Position numbers and translations under genes: made by a program. Below the pieces are notes generated by a model. It was not told where the DNA came from, did no database searches, and saw only the letters and a program-made list of their open reading frames with translations. Of a stretch of DNA of 64,000 bases, positions 17,233 through 28,330 are shown piece after piece. Origin of the DNA: Pseudomonadota bacterium (lineage in GTDB: Bacteria > Pseudomonadota > Gammaproteobacteria > Burkholderiales > Burkholderiaceae_C); assembly GCA_018241225.1 (NCBI GenBank), contig JAFEEG010000010.1:310001-374000 (forward strand). The letters run 5' to 3'. How positions within the stretch are numbered: the first letter of the stretch is position 1; each line of letters starts with the position of its first letter.

Positions 17233-17871
17233 ATGCTGCTGCCGCCTCGCATCCTTCTCGTCGACGACCATTCGCTGTTTCGCTGTGGTTTGCGCATGGT
17301 GCTCGCCGCGGCCATTCCCGACCTGGAGGCCAGCGAAGCGGCTTCGCTCGAAGAAGCGATGCACGCGCCCATCGAGCCGGCCCTGGTGCTGCTCGACATT
17401 CAACTGCAAGGCCTCAATGGCCTGGAGGGCATCGCCCTGATCAAGCGCAGGTGGCCACAGGCGGAAGTGGTCATGCTGTCTTCCGAGGTTTCGCCGCAGA
17501 AGGTGCGCACGGCCATGGAGCGCGGCGCCGCGGCGTTCGTCTCCAAGGCCGATCCGGCCGACAAGATCCTGGGCGTGATCGCACAGGTGCGGCGCGGGCT
17601 GCCGCCCGGGCGCGACGCGTTCGCGGCCAATGGTGTCGCCGGCGGCTCTGGCGGCCCCTCCGCGAACGACGAGTCGCCGCTGCTCACGCCGCGCCAGAGC
17701 GAGGTGCTCGACCTCATGTGCCAGGGCCTGTCCAACAAGGTGATCGGACGGCGCCTGAACCTCTCGGAAAACACGGTACGAGGCCACGTTCAGGCAGTAC
17801 TGGCGGCGCTGCAGGTGTCCAGCCGGTCTGAAGCGGGCTTTGCGGCCCGCCAGCGCGGCATCGTGGCCTGA
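17233..17871 (+). CDS. LuxR/NarL-type response regulator
   Basis: The 212-aa protein has an N-terminal receiver domain (LLVDDHSLFRCGLRMVL; phospho-acceptor Asp55 in LVLLDIQL; Lys in AFVSKAD) and a C-terminal GerE helix-turn-helix (LTPRQSEVLDLMCQGLSNKVIGRRLNLSENTVRGHVQAVL). A Gly/Ser-rich linker joins them. Its stop overlaps the kinase start by one base, so the two form a translationally coupled pair. The targets are not evident from the sequence. Confidence 0.92.
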   Translation: MLLPPRILLVDDHSLFRCGLRMVLAAAIPDLEASEAASLEEAMHAPIEPALVLLDIQLQGLNGLEGIALIKRRWPQAEVVMLSSEVSPQKVRTAMERGAAAFVSKADPADKILGVIAQVRRGLPPGRDAFAANGVAGGSGGPSANDESPLLTPRQSEVLDLMCQGLSNKVIGRRLNLSENTVRGHVQAVLAALQVSSRSEAGFAARQRGIVA

Positions 17872-19670
17872 TGTCCGGCCAGCGCCTGCCTGAAGACCGC
17901 ATGCTGGTCGAACAGCTGCGCCTGCAGCTGGGCAATATCGGCAGCTCGCTCATTCCCACGCTGGTGGTGGCGGCCATCCTGGTCTGGCTGCTGGCCAACG
18001 AGCAGAACGCGCTGCAACTGTGCCTTTGGTGCGTGGTCATCGTTTCGCTCAAGCTGTACCTGGCGTGGGACGCGCGGCGCCTCCTGGCCACGCAGATCCT
18101 GCCCGAGCAGGCGCCGGCCCTGCTGCGGCGCAAGACAGTGCTCAACCTGATCGACGGCGCCGCGTGGGGCTCGCTGGCCTGGGCCACCCTGGGCAGCACC
18201 TCGGTGGCCGGCAGCGTGCTGGTCGTGGCGGTACTGGCTGGCGTTGCCGGCAGCTCCATGTCTTCGCTGGCGCCCATCCTGCCGGTGTTCGTGGTGTTCG
18301 CGGTGTCCGAAGGGGTGGTGCTCGCGGCCAAGCTCTGGACGCTGGACGACCCGGCCTACAAGACTCTTGCCCTGGTCGTGTTCCTGTACCTGGCAACGCT
18401 CATCGGCCAGGCCCGCAACGGAACGCGCGCGGCGCGCCGGGCCATTGCGCTGCGCTTCGAGAACCTGGAGCTGATCGAGCGTCTGCGCGTGGAGACCGAG
18501 CATGCGCAAGCCGCGCACCGGGCCGCCGAAGAGGCGAACCTGGCCAAGTCCAAGTTCCTGGCCGCGGCAAGCCACGACCTGCGCCAGCCCATCCACGCCC
18601 AGGGCCTGTTCCTGGAAGTGCTGGCGCGCACGCCACTCACCGTGCCGCAGCAATCGGCGCTGGCCAACGCCCGCGCCACCTGGCAGGCCTCGGCCGAGAT
18701 GCTCGACACGCTGCTGGACTTCTCGCGGCTCGAAGCGGGCGTGGTGCAGCCGATGAACCAGGTGTTTGCCTTGCAGCCGCTGCTCAACCGCATCGAGAAC
18801 GAACTGGCGCCGCAGGCCGACGTCAAGGGCATCGTCTACCGCTCGCGCGAGACGCATGCGGTGGTCGATGCCGACCCGGCGCTGGTGGCGCTGATCCTGC
18901 GCAACCTGGTGTCCAACGCCATTCGGTACACCGAGCGCGGCGGGGTGCTCGTGGGCTGCCGCATGCGGCGGCGCAAGGTGCTGGTGGAGGTATGGGACAC
19001 GGGCGTGGGCATCGAGCCTTCGGCCTACCAGGAGATCTTTCGGGAGTTCCACCAGTTGGGCAATGTCGAGCGCGACCGGCGCAAGGGGCTGGGGCTGGGC
19101 CTGGCCATTGCCCAGGGCCTGGCGCGCGCGCTGGGCGAGCAGGTCAGCGTGGATTCCGTGCCGGGGCGTGGCAGCGTGTTTCGCCTGAGCCTGCCGTTGG
19201 CGCGGGTGGGCGTTGTGGCGCCGAGGAAGGTCGCAAGCGAGCCGGCAGGGCAGCTCGCGCAGTCGCGCCCCTTCGAGAACGTGCGGGTGCTGGTCATCGA
19301 CGACGACGAAACCGTGCGCGCCGGCATGCAGCAGTTGCTGCAGGCCTGGGGTTGCAGCTGCGACGTGGCCGACTCCATCGAGGAGGCGCTCGACCATGCG
19401 CGCCGCAATCGGCCAGACATGGCGGTCATCGACTACCGCCTGCGCGAGCAGCGCACCGGCGCCGGGGCCGCGGCCACCTTGCGCGCCGAGTTCGGCAAGG
19501 ACCTGCCGATGCTGCTGATTACCGGCGACACCGCGCCAGAGCGTCTTCGCGAGGCCATGGCCAGTGGCGTGCCCCTGCTGCACAAGCCGGTGCTGCCCGG
19601 CGAGTTGCACCGCGCGATGAGCTACCTGCTCAGCGGCCGCGCGCTCGATTCGTCCTTTGCGGCGCTTTAG
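17871..19670 (+). CDS. Hybrid sensor histidine kinase with C-terminal receiver
   Basis: The 599-aa product has about six hydrophobic segments in residues 25-190 with little periplasmic loop, suggesting an intramembrane or lipid-state sensor. Next come a coiled coil, a HisKA domain (FLAAASHDLRQPIHAQ, His235), an HATPase domain (NLVSNAIRYT; DTGVGI; GLGLGLAIAQGLA) and a C-terminal receiver (VLVIDDDETVRAG; Asp521 in VIDYR). A soluble RR plus an attached receiver allows either a branched output or a phosphate sink. It converges with the LysR gene, with 4 bp of overlap. Confidence 0.92.
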   Translation: MSGQRLPEDRMLVEQLRLQLGNIGSSLIPTLVVAAILVWLLANEQNALQLCLWCVVIVSLKLYLAWDARRLLATQILPEQAPALLRRKTVLNLIDGAAWGSLAWATLGSTSVAGSVLVVAVLAGVAGSSMSSLAPILPVFVVFAVSEGVVLAAKLWTLDDPAYKTLALVVFLYLATLIGQARNGTRAARRAIALRFENLELIERLRVETEHAQAAHRAAEEANLAKSKFLAAASHDLRQPIHAQGLFLEVLARTPLTVPQQSALANARATWQASAEMLDTLLDFSRLEAGVVQPMNQVFALQPLLNRIENELAPQADVKGIVYRSRETHAVVDADPALVALILRNLVSNAIRYTERGGVLVGCRMRRRKVLVEVWDTGVGIEPSAYQEIFREFHQLGNVERDRRKGLGLGLAIAQGLARALGEQVSVDSVPGRGSVFRLSLPLARVGVVAPRKVASEPAGQLAQSRPFENVRVLVIDDDETVRAGMQQLLQAWGCSCDVADSIEEALDHARRNRPDMAVIDYRLREQRTGAGAAATLRAEFGKDLPMLLITGDTAPERLREAMASGVPLLHKPVLPGELHRAMSYLLSGRALDSSFAAL

Positions 19671-20635
19671 TGAGCGGGGAGCGACGGGGGCGGGCCCGGG
19701 TCCGTGGCTGCGGGCGAGGCGTCGCCGCCGCGCTGCTCGATGTGCAGCCGCAGCAACTCCAGGAAGGCTCGCACCTTCTGCGGCCGGTGCCGCGCCGCCG
19801 GAAACACTGCGTAGATGCCGCTTTCGGGCAGCGACCACTGCGGCAGCACCTTCATCAGGCGCCCGGCTGCCACGTCTGCCTTGACCGCGTAGTCCGGCAG
19901 CACCGCCAGGCCGCCGCCGGCCAGCACCGCCGAGCGCACCGCGTGCGAGGTATTGGCTGACATCACCTGCTCGAAGCGCAGCGTGCGCCTGGCGCGTCCG
20001 CTCGCGCTGGTCAGGGTCCAGTTCAGGGGCTGGGCCAGCACCGACAGCGCGACGAAGGGCAGATGGGCCAGCTCCCGCGGCTGCGTGGGCGGCGCTCGGC
20101 CTTCGAACAGCAGCGGGCTGGCCACCAGCCATTCGGTGAAGCCGCCGATGCGCGTGGCCTGCAGGGCGGAGTCGGCCAGGCGGCCGGCGCGGATGGCCAT
20201 GTCGATGCCCTCCTTGAGCATGTCGACCACGCGGTCGCCGGCCAGCAGCTCGACCTTGAGCTGGGGATGGCGCTTGCGCAACTGCACCGCCACCGGCGCG
20301 ACCACGCTGGCGGCATAGTCGATGGGGGCAGCCACGCGCAGGGTGCCGCGCGGCTCGGCCGTGTCGCGCCCCGCGGCGCTGATGGCTTCCTGCGCGTCGT
20401 GCACGATCTGGCGGGCCGATTCGTAGAAGGCTTCGCCCGCATCCGTCAGGCTCTGGCGCCGCGTGCTTCGCAGCAGCAGGCTGGCGCCGATTTCGGACTC
20501 CAGCCGCTGGATGTGCGCGCTGACCATGGTCTTGGCCAGCCCCAGCCGACGCGCCGCGGCCGACAGCGAGCCGGCTTCCACCACGGCCACGAAGACCACC
20601 AGCCGGTTCAGGTTGACGCCGCCTGTTGCCTGCAT
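19667..20635 (-). CDS. LysR-family transcriptional regulator
   Basis: The 322-aa protein begins with a winged HTH (LNRLVVFVAVVEAGSLSAAARRLGLAKTMVSAHIQRLESEIGASLLLRSTR) and continues with the LysR effector-binding domain. It is of the CrgA/AaeR-like subgroup that often controls an oxidoreductase gene. It is divergent from the NAD(P)H-binding gene at 20743, the usual layout for a LysR activator or repressor and its target. The shared 107-bp gap holds an ATGGAC dyad. Confidence 0.9.
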   Translation of the reverse strand: MQATGGVNLNRLVVFVAVVEAGSLSAAARRLGLAKTMVSAHIQRLESEIGASLLLRSTRRQSLTDAGEAFYESARQIVHDAQEAISAAGRDTAEPRGTLRVAAPIDYAASVVAPVAVQLRKRHPQLKVELLAGDRVVDMLKEGIDMAIRAGRLADSALQATRIGGFTEWLVASPLLFEGRAPPTQPRELAHLPFVALSVLAQPLNWTLTSASGRARRTLRFEQVMSANTSHAVRSAVLAGGGLAVLPDYAVKADVAAGRLMKVLPQWSLPESGIYAVFPAARHRPQKVRAFLELLRLHIEQRGGDASPAATDPGPPPSLPAH

Positions 20636-20651
20636 GGATTGTTCACCTTGA

Positions 20652-20678
20652 ATGGACTGAGAAAGCGCAATTGTCCAT
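20652..20678. promoter_or_regulatory. Candidate LysR operator dyad
   Basis: ATGGAC (20652-20657) and GTCCAT (20673-20678) are perfect inverted repeats separated by 15 bp. They sit in the short divergent gap between the LysR gene and its probable target, 64 bp upstream of the ATG at 20743. The LysR-type operator is usually a loose T-N11-A dyad, so this wider repeat is a candidate only. Confidence 0.45.
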
Positions 20679-20742
20679 CTTATCGAAACGAGCTTGCCGC
20701 CCTAACCTTGGGAGCATCGCAACTCGCTTTGAAAGCACGAAC

Positions 20743-21354
20743 ATGAAAATCGCATTGATCGGCGCCACCGGACAGGTGGGCTCGCGGCTGCTGGCCGAGG
20801 CACTGCAGCGCGGCCATCAGGTCAGCGCCATCGCCCGCCGGGCCGCAGCACTTGCACCTCGCGCCGGCCTCACGCCGATTGCGCTGGACGTTGCCGACAC
20901 CGGCAAGCTGACGGCGGCATTGGCCGGGCACGACGTGGCCATCGTCTCGGTCAAGTACAGCGTGGTGGACGCGAGCCCGATCCTCAAGGCCATCGAGCAG
21001 GCCGACGTGCAGCGGGTGCTGGTGGTGGGCGGCGCGGGCAGCCTGCAGGTGGCGCCAGGCGTCGACCTGGTCGATACGCCGACCTTCCACGACGCCTACA
21101 AGGGCGAGGCGCTGGCGGCGCGCGAGATCCTGCGCCAGCTGCGCGCAGGCTCGCCGCTGGACTGGACGCTGGTTTCGCCTTCGGCACTGCTCGTGCCCGG
21201 CGAGCGCACCGGCAAGTTCCGCATCGGCGGGAACGATCTGCTGGTCGATGCCAATGGCGCGAGCAGCATCTCCATCGAAGACCTGGCCGTGGCGCTGATC
21301 GACGAGCTGGAGACGCCGCGCCACTCGCGCCAGCGATTTACCGTCGGCTACTGA
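20743..21354 (+). CDS. NAD(P)H-binding, NmrA/SDR-like atypical reductase
   Basis: The 203-aa protein has the N-terminal dinucleotide-binding signature MKIALIGATGQVGSRLLAEAL (GxTGxxG) and the typical VVGGAGSLQVAPG stretch of NAD(P)H-binding proteins related to BVR-B/YwnB. It lacks a YxxxK active site. The members are often redox sensors or flavin-type reductases induced under stress. It is divergent from the LysR gene. Confidence 0.85.
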   Translation: MKIALIGATGQVGSRLLAEALQRGHQVSAIARRAAALAPRAGLTPIALDVADTGKLTAALAGHDVAIVSVKYSVVDASPILKAIEQADVQRVLVVGGAGSLQVAPGVDLVDTPTFHDAYKGEALAAREILRQLRAGSPLDWTLVSPSALLVPGERTGKFRIGGNDLLVDANGASSISIEDLAVALIDELETPRHSRQRFTVGY

Positions 21355-21372
21355 GGCTTGCCCAGGCCGGCG

Positions 21373-22326
21373 CTAGAAGCTGACAGCCAGCCCCAGCGAA
21401 GCCCCCGACACGTTGTTGCCGAACATGTAGCGCAGCACCGCGCGTGCGCGGGTCACGTACAGGGGGTTGTAGGCGCTGGTGTCCAGCTCCAGGCCGGCGC
21501 CCAGGCTGGTGAGGTAGTCGAAGCCCAGGATGTCGGCCTGGCTGCCCAGGTAGCGCGAGTGCGAGAACTCCAGCACGTAGCGCACCGGGCGGTCGAGGGC
21601 GTGCATGCCCGTGGGGGCGCGGTAGCGCGCGTAGATGTTGGCGGTGCGCGCCGATGCCTCGCCTTGCACCACTTCCGAGGTATTGCCGAAGGTGCGCAGG
21701 CGGATGTCGGTGTAGCGCAGCTCCACGTCCACCAGGTATTCCTCGCGCACGTGCTCCCAGTCGAGCATCACGGCACCGCCCAACCCATAGGCATTCATGG
21801 TGCCGTCCTTCAGGAAGTCGAAGTCGCGGCCCGTGACCCGGTTCAGTGCAAATTCCGCCACCCGCAGGTCGGTGGCCATCTTGCCCAGCGAAAAGTCGAA
21901 GATGGGGCGGAACACCAACTCGTCGGTGATCGGAAAGTCCCAGCCCACGCCGCCGGTGCCGGTGAGCGTGTTCCAGCGCGTGGGCACGCGGCGCACGTCC
22001 GCGCCGGCACTGGCGATGAAGGTCGGGTCGTAGCGGCTGTAGGCAATGGCACCTTCCAGGTAGATCGGAAAGCTCTTGCTCATGGTGTCGCCGCCGCCCA
22101 GCTGAGTCATGAAGACCGAGGGGTTCTCGGTCTGGGCGTTCTTGATCGACAGGTTGCTGGACGTGAGGTCGGGCACTACCGAATACGCCATGACGGCCAG
22201 GATGCCGTTGGCCCGGTCCCGTACGCGGTTCTCCAGCAAATGAAATTCCTGCGCGGATGCGCCGGCGGCGCCTGCAAGAAGGCTGGCAGCCAGCCCGAAC
22301 CTGGCAACCCACCGCCCCCTCTGCAT
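21373..22326 (-). CDS. Outer-membrane beta-barrel protein, unknown function
   Basis: The 317-aa product has a good signal peptide (MQRGRWVARFGLAASLLAGAAGASAQ) and then a sequence of alternating, aromatic-bordered strands, ending in SGASLGLAVSF with the C-terminal Phe typical of barrels. Repeated strand pairs (YLVDVELRYTDIRLRTF, ANIYARYRAP, YVLEFSHSRYLG) support a barrel of around ten strands. It may belong to the solitary autotransporter-type barrel group, but that is from memory. I prefer ATG 22326, which has AGGA 9 nt upstream; ATG 22368 is the longer option. Confidence 0.7.
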   Translation of the reverse strand: MQRGRWVARFGLAASLLAGAAGASAQEFHLLENRVRDRANGILAVMAYSVVPDLTSSNLSIKNAQTENPSVFMTQLGGGDTMSKSFPIYLEGAIAYSRYDPTFIASAGADVRRVPTRWNTLTGTGGVGWDFPITDELVFRPIFDFSLGKMATDLRVAEFALNRVTGRDFDFLKDGTMNAYGLGGAVMLDWEHVREEYLVDVELRYTDIRLRTFGNTSEVVQGEASARTANIYARYRAPTGMHALDRPVRYVLEFSHSRYLGSQADILGFDYLTSLGAGLELDTSAYNPLYVTRARAVLRYMFGNNVSGASLGLAVSF

Positions 22327-22476
22327 TCCGGTGATTCCTGTCTTCAACTTTCCAATGGATTCCCGCATCTTGAACGTTGTTCCTTCCCCCGTAGCTTGTC
22401 GATCATGGCGATCGTGTCCCGGGCGATCCTAACGGCAAGGCATGTTCCGGGCCAACATGTGCTGGCGCCTATGCAA

Positions 22477-22506
22477 AAACAAAGGGGCTGCGGCACGCGC
22501 AGCCCC
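22477..22506 (-). terminator. Rho-independent terminator for the SPW gene
   Basis: On minus, a 9-bp perfect stem (CGCAGCCCC pairing with GGGGCTGCG, 22484-22492 and 22498-22506) with a 5-nt loop is followed by TTTGTTTTTG. It lies about 130 bp downstream of the minus-strand gene that ends at 22638. Confidence 0.85.
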
Positions 22507-22637
22507 TGCACGACACAGTCGTGTCATGTTCTTCGGCGATGGATGGTGCGGCAACCCGCAGGGCGGCGCCGATCCGCCCTCGGTGCAAGCTGCTCTCGAA
22601 CGGGCCGGCCCAGTGGGGGCTCAGCCCGGTGGCGCCG

Positions 22638-22997
22638 TCAGTGAGCGGCCGCGCGCCAGTGGGTGTAGTCCTTGTCGGTGGCCAGCACCCACAGCGCCAG
22701 CACCAGGACGGCCACGCCGATCACGATGGTGTTCACCTTCGGGTCGCGCATGCCTTCAAAGCCCAGCACCCAGGGCGAGATCACCAGCCATACGCCCAGC
22801 GCCACCTCGGTCCACTCTTCCCAGGCACGCGGCACGAAAGTCGCGCCCAGCGCAGCGGCCATCAGGGCGATGCCCACCAGCGTGCAGTTGGCCGTTGGCG
22901 TGGTGGACTGGGAAAAGCCCAGCACCCACGGCGAGGCCAGCAGCCACAGGCCGAGCAGCCCGGTCAGCGGGTCCTGCCAATGCTTGAATCGCTTCAT
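22638..22997 (-). CDS. SPW repeat membrane protein
   Basis: The 119-aa product contains two copies of the SPW motif, ASPWVLGF (about residue 22) and ISPWVLGF (about residue 73), each beginning a helical hairpin, giving four hydrophobic segments. SPW proteins are small inner-membrane proteins of unknown role. ATG 22997 has a GGAGG ribosome binding site about 9 nt upstream and is preferred over the upstream 23030. Confidence 0.9.
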   Translation of the reverse strand: MKRFKHWQDPLTGLLGLWLLASPWVLGFSQSTTPTANCTLVGIALMAAALGATFVPRAWEEWTEVALGVWLVISPWVLGFEGMRDPKVNTIVIGVAVLVLALWVLATDKDYTHWRAAAH

Positions 22998-23092
22998 GGT
23001 TCCATGCCTCCTGCCGCCACATGAAGGCATCGCCTCGCGGCGGCCTCAATTGGACCCGGGCTGGACCTGCATGGTTCCCGCGGCGCCGCCGC

Positions 23093-23308
23093 TCAAGCCA
23101 CGGCGGCGGGGGCCTCCACCGGCGGCGTGCCGGCCTTGAACAGCTTGCCCAGCTCGGCGCGCAGCTCCGGAGTGTCCTTGTGGCCGTGCACCGCGACGGC
23201 GTGCTGCACCGCGGCCTCCATCAGTTCGGTCTCGCTGTTGGCCGAAAGGGCGACGCTGCAATTCATCTCGCTGGGGAACGCCCGGCAGTCGATGTAGACG
23301 CGTGTCAT
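23093..23308 (-). CDS. DUF1059-type small protein
   Basis: The 71-aa product reads MTRVYIDCRAFPSEMNCSVALSANSETELMEAAVQHAV and fits the DUF1059 family, whose members have two conserved Cys residues and a helical tail. Their role is unknown; they are often stress-related. ATG 23308 is chosen because AAGGAGG lies 8 nt upstream; a further ATG at 23326 lacks this. Confidence 0.8.
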   Translation of the reverse strand: MTRVYIDCRAFPSEMNCSVALSANSETELMEAAVQHAVAVHGHKDTPELRAELGKLFKAGTPPVEAPAAVA

Positions 23309-23460
23309 GGCTCGGTCCTCCTTCAAAGACGAATGTCCCGCCGCTTCCTATACTGGAAGAGGCGCGGGACGAGGCAGGCCATCGGGCATGGTGGCACCGG
23401 CCCCAGGCCCGGCCAATACGCAAGCTTGCGTAAATCGACAAGCCACGCGAGGTGCTCGCC

Positions 23461-23727
23461 ATGAATCACCTGACGCGAATCGAGGGTCGTGCCGTTGCGC
23501 AGGCGCGCTTCCTGCCGTTCGAGCAGCTTGCGATGCCGACTCAGCTCACGCCGCGCGAATGCGAGGTGCTGCGCTGCCTGGCCACCGGCAAGACGGACGC
23601 CGACATCGGCGATCTGCTGGGCATCAGCGCCCGCACGGTGCAAAAGCACCTGGAGCATATCTACGTGAAGCTGGGGGTGGAAACGCGCACCGCCGCGGTG
23701 ATGCGCGTGCTGGGCCCAAACCTATAA
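23461..23727 (+). CDS. Stand-alone LuxR-type (GerE) helix-turn-helix regulator
   Basis: The 88-aa product is essentially one GerE domain: LTPRECEVLRCLATGKTDADIGDLLGISARTVQKHLEHIYVKLGVETRTAAVMRVL. It has no receiver or autoinducer domain, only about 28 N-terminal residues. It lies 69 bp upstream of alaS, and a TATAAT box for alaS overlaps its last codons. Confidence 0.85.
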   Translation: MNHLTRIEGRAVAQARFLPFEQLAMPTQLTPRECEVLRCLATGKTDADIGDLLGISARTVQKHLEHIYVKLGVETRTAAVMRVLGPNL

Positions 23728-23774
23728 TCGAATGTTCAATCAAATCAAGCAGTTAGCCGGCAAGCTTGTCCGGC
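23723..23774 (+). promoter_or_regulatory. Putative alaS promoter and leader palindrome
   Basis: A perfect -10 box TATAAT lies at 23723-23728, with only a poor -35 at the proper distance. About 28 bp downstream is a near-palindrome, GCCGG (23756-23760) and CCGGC (23770-23774) flanking CAAGCTTGT. If the -10 is used, the palindrome is in the transcribed leader, 22 bp upstream of the alaS ATG. E. coli AlaRS is known to bind a palindrome near its own start of transcription; a similar role here is an inference. Confidence 0.45.
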
Positions 23775-23796
23775 GCTTGGCGCCCCTCTTCACACC

Positions 23797-26420
<2,624 letters not shown>

Positions 26421-26421
<1 letters not shown>

Positions 26422-27068
26422 TGCCCCAAGGCAGCGGCACGAACATGCCGCCGCCTACCCACGTCCTTTCTCCTGACCCGCACGCCCACCAGGGCGGGCG
26501 CCGCGTGCCCGAGCTGCCGCGCCGCGTGCCCTATCGCACGCTGGGCGTGTCGGCGCTCATCTTCTTGCTGATCGCCGGCTTTGTCGGCGGCCTCACCGCC
26601 TGGAACGACAGTGTGCCGGGCGAGCGCCGCATCGCGCCGGGCATGGAGCTGGAGGTGGGCCGCGGCGTGTACTACGAGCCGGCGCCCAAGTGGAAGCTGG
26701 ACACCGCGCGCAGCCGCACCGGCAGCACGTCGGCCATCTTCGATGGTGCCAATCGCTTCAGCATCCGCGTGCAGGAGTGGCGCGGCGGCCCCGAGGGCCC
26801 GCTGCTGCGCCAGCGCGCCCGCCTGGAGCGAGGGCAAAGGCTGGCGCTGGAGGACGAGCCCGAGTCGTTCAAGACGTCCGGCGGCCTGCGCGGCATGACC
26901 TTCGGCTATTCGGGGCCGAGCATGGCAGGGCGCTATTGGCAGATTACCGACGTGCAGCGCCAGCTGGTGATCCAGGTCGACTTCCACAGCGTGCCCGAGG
27001 GCGCTGAGAACAGCCTGGACGAAGCCGAAGCCATGGTCGAGTCGCTGCGCCTGGAGTCCAGGCCATGA
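26421..27068 (+). CDS. Single-pass membrane protein with periplasmic domain, unknown function
   Basis: The 215-aa product has a cytoplasmic N-terminus of about 40 residues, one transmembrane segment (LGVSALIFLLIAGFVGGLTAW, about 42-62) and a periplasmic beta-rich domain of about 150 residues. I do not recognise the domain. Its ATG overlaps the alaS stop and its stop overlaps the next start (ATGA), so it is co-translated with both. Its work with the PrsW-like neighbour, for example as partner or substrate, is speculation. Confidence 0.7.
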
Positions 27069-28282
27069 ACGCGTCCGCAGCGGCACCGCCGCAAGACTGG
27101 CCCATTGGCCTGGACAGTTTCTACCAGCCGCGCCGCGCGGCCTTCTGGCTGCTCGTGTTCTTCCTGGCCGCGGGTGCTTTCGCGATCTTCAAGATGTTCT
27201 ACACCGGCTACCGCGTGGTGCCGGTGACAGTGGTCTCGGGGCTGCTGCTGTGGTCGCTCTACACACTGCCTTTTTTCGCGCTCTTTCACATGCTCGACCT
27301 CGACGAGGAGCATCCGCCGCTGGGCTTTGCCATGGCCTTTGCGTGGGGCGGGCTGGGCGCAGCGCACCTGGCGCAGCCGGCCAACAAGGCCATCCTGGGC
27401 CTGTGCGCCAAGCTGGTGTCGCCCACCTTTGCGGCCGAATGGGGGCCGGCGGTCGCGGGGCCCGTCACCGAGGAGTTCCTCAAGCTCATCGGCGTGGTGC
27501 TGATCATGCAGATTGCACGCAACCAGTTCCGCACGCCGCATTCGATCCTCATTCTTGGCGCGCTGTCGGGGCTGGGCTTCCAGGTGGTGGAGAACCTGAG
27601 CTACACGGTGAGTTCGGCGGTGTATTTCGTCACCGAGAGCCAGCTCATGCCGGTGGCCCACAACTTCGTCATGCGCGGGCTGCTCAACGGGCTGTGGAGC
27701 CATGCGGCCTACACCACGGTGGCGGCCTTCGGCGTGGTGTGCTTCAAGTTCCGGCACGACCTGGCCTTGCCGCTGCGCATGCTGCTGGCGTTGCAGTACT
27801 TCGCCCTGGCCTGGGCGCTGCACTTCGTGTGGAACTCGCCGTTGATGAACGACTGGATTCCGGGCAACGGCCTGGCCTCCATGGTGGCGCTGACTTTTCT
27901 CAAGGGCGTGCCGGCACTCATCGCGGTGGCGCTGATCTGGCGAGTGGCCTCGCGCAGCGAGAGCCGGCACCTGCAGGCGTTGGCCGAGTACTTCGTGCCC
28001 GAGCGCGAGCTCATCCGGGGCGACGAGCGCCGCCGGCTTGGCGCGCCGCTGCGGCGCCTGGCCGTGCGGCGCAAGCTGGCGCAGCGCCATGGCCGACGCG
28101 CGGGCCGTCTCAAGGGCCGGCTGCAGCGCGAGCAGTTGCGGCTGGTGCTGCGGGCCGGCGAAAAGGGCAGGGGCCGCCACACGCGCAAGCACGAGAACGC
28201 CATCCGCGTGCTGCGCAAGGAACTGGACTGGCTGTGCACCCGCCCGGTGGCTGCCAAGCCGGCGGTGCAGCCTGAGGCATGA
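27065..28282 (+). CDS. PrsW-like intramembrane metalloprotease family protein
   Basis: The 405-aa polytopic protein carries the PrsW/CAAX-protease-type motifs: GPVTEEFLKLIGV (Glu136-Glu137, EExxK), GLGFQVVENLSY, and LWSHAAYTTVAAFG, then AWALHFVWN. It has about eight hydrophobic segments up to residue 300, then an unusually long, strongly basic C-terminal tail (RRRLGAPLRRLAVRRKLAQRHGRRAGRLK) of about 100 residues, which might bind nucleic acid or acidic lipids. PrsW cleaves anti-sigma factors in Bacillus; the substrate here is unknown. Confidence 0.85.
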   Translation: MNASAAAPPQDWPIGLDSFYQPRRAAFWLLVFFLAAGAFAIFKMFYTGYRVVPVTVVSGLLLWSLYTLPFFALFHMLDLDEEHPPLGFAMAFAWGGLGAAHLAQPANKAILGLCAKLVSPTFAAEWGPAVAGPVTEEFLKLIGVVLIMQIARNQFRTPHSILILGALSGLGFQVVENLSYTVSSAVYFVTESQLMPVAHNFVMRGLLNGLWSHAAYTTVAAFGVVCFKFRHDLALPLRMLLALQYFALAWALHFVWNSPLMNDWIPGNGLASMVALTFLKGVPALIAVALIWRVASRSESRHLQALAEYFVPERELIRGDERRRLGAPLRRLAVRRKLAQRHGRRAGRLKGRLQREQLRLVLRAGEKGRGRHTRKHENAIRVLRKELDWLCTRPVAAKPAVQPEA

Positions 28283-28330
28283 TCGGCGCCGCAAGCGTTC
28301 TGCAGAAACTCAAACCTCCTCTGATCCGCC

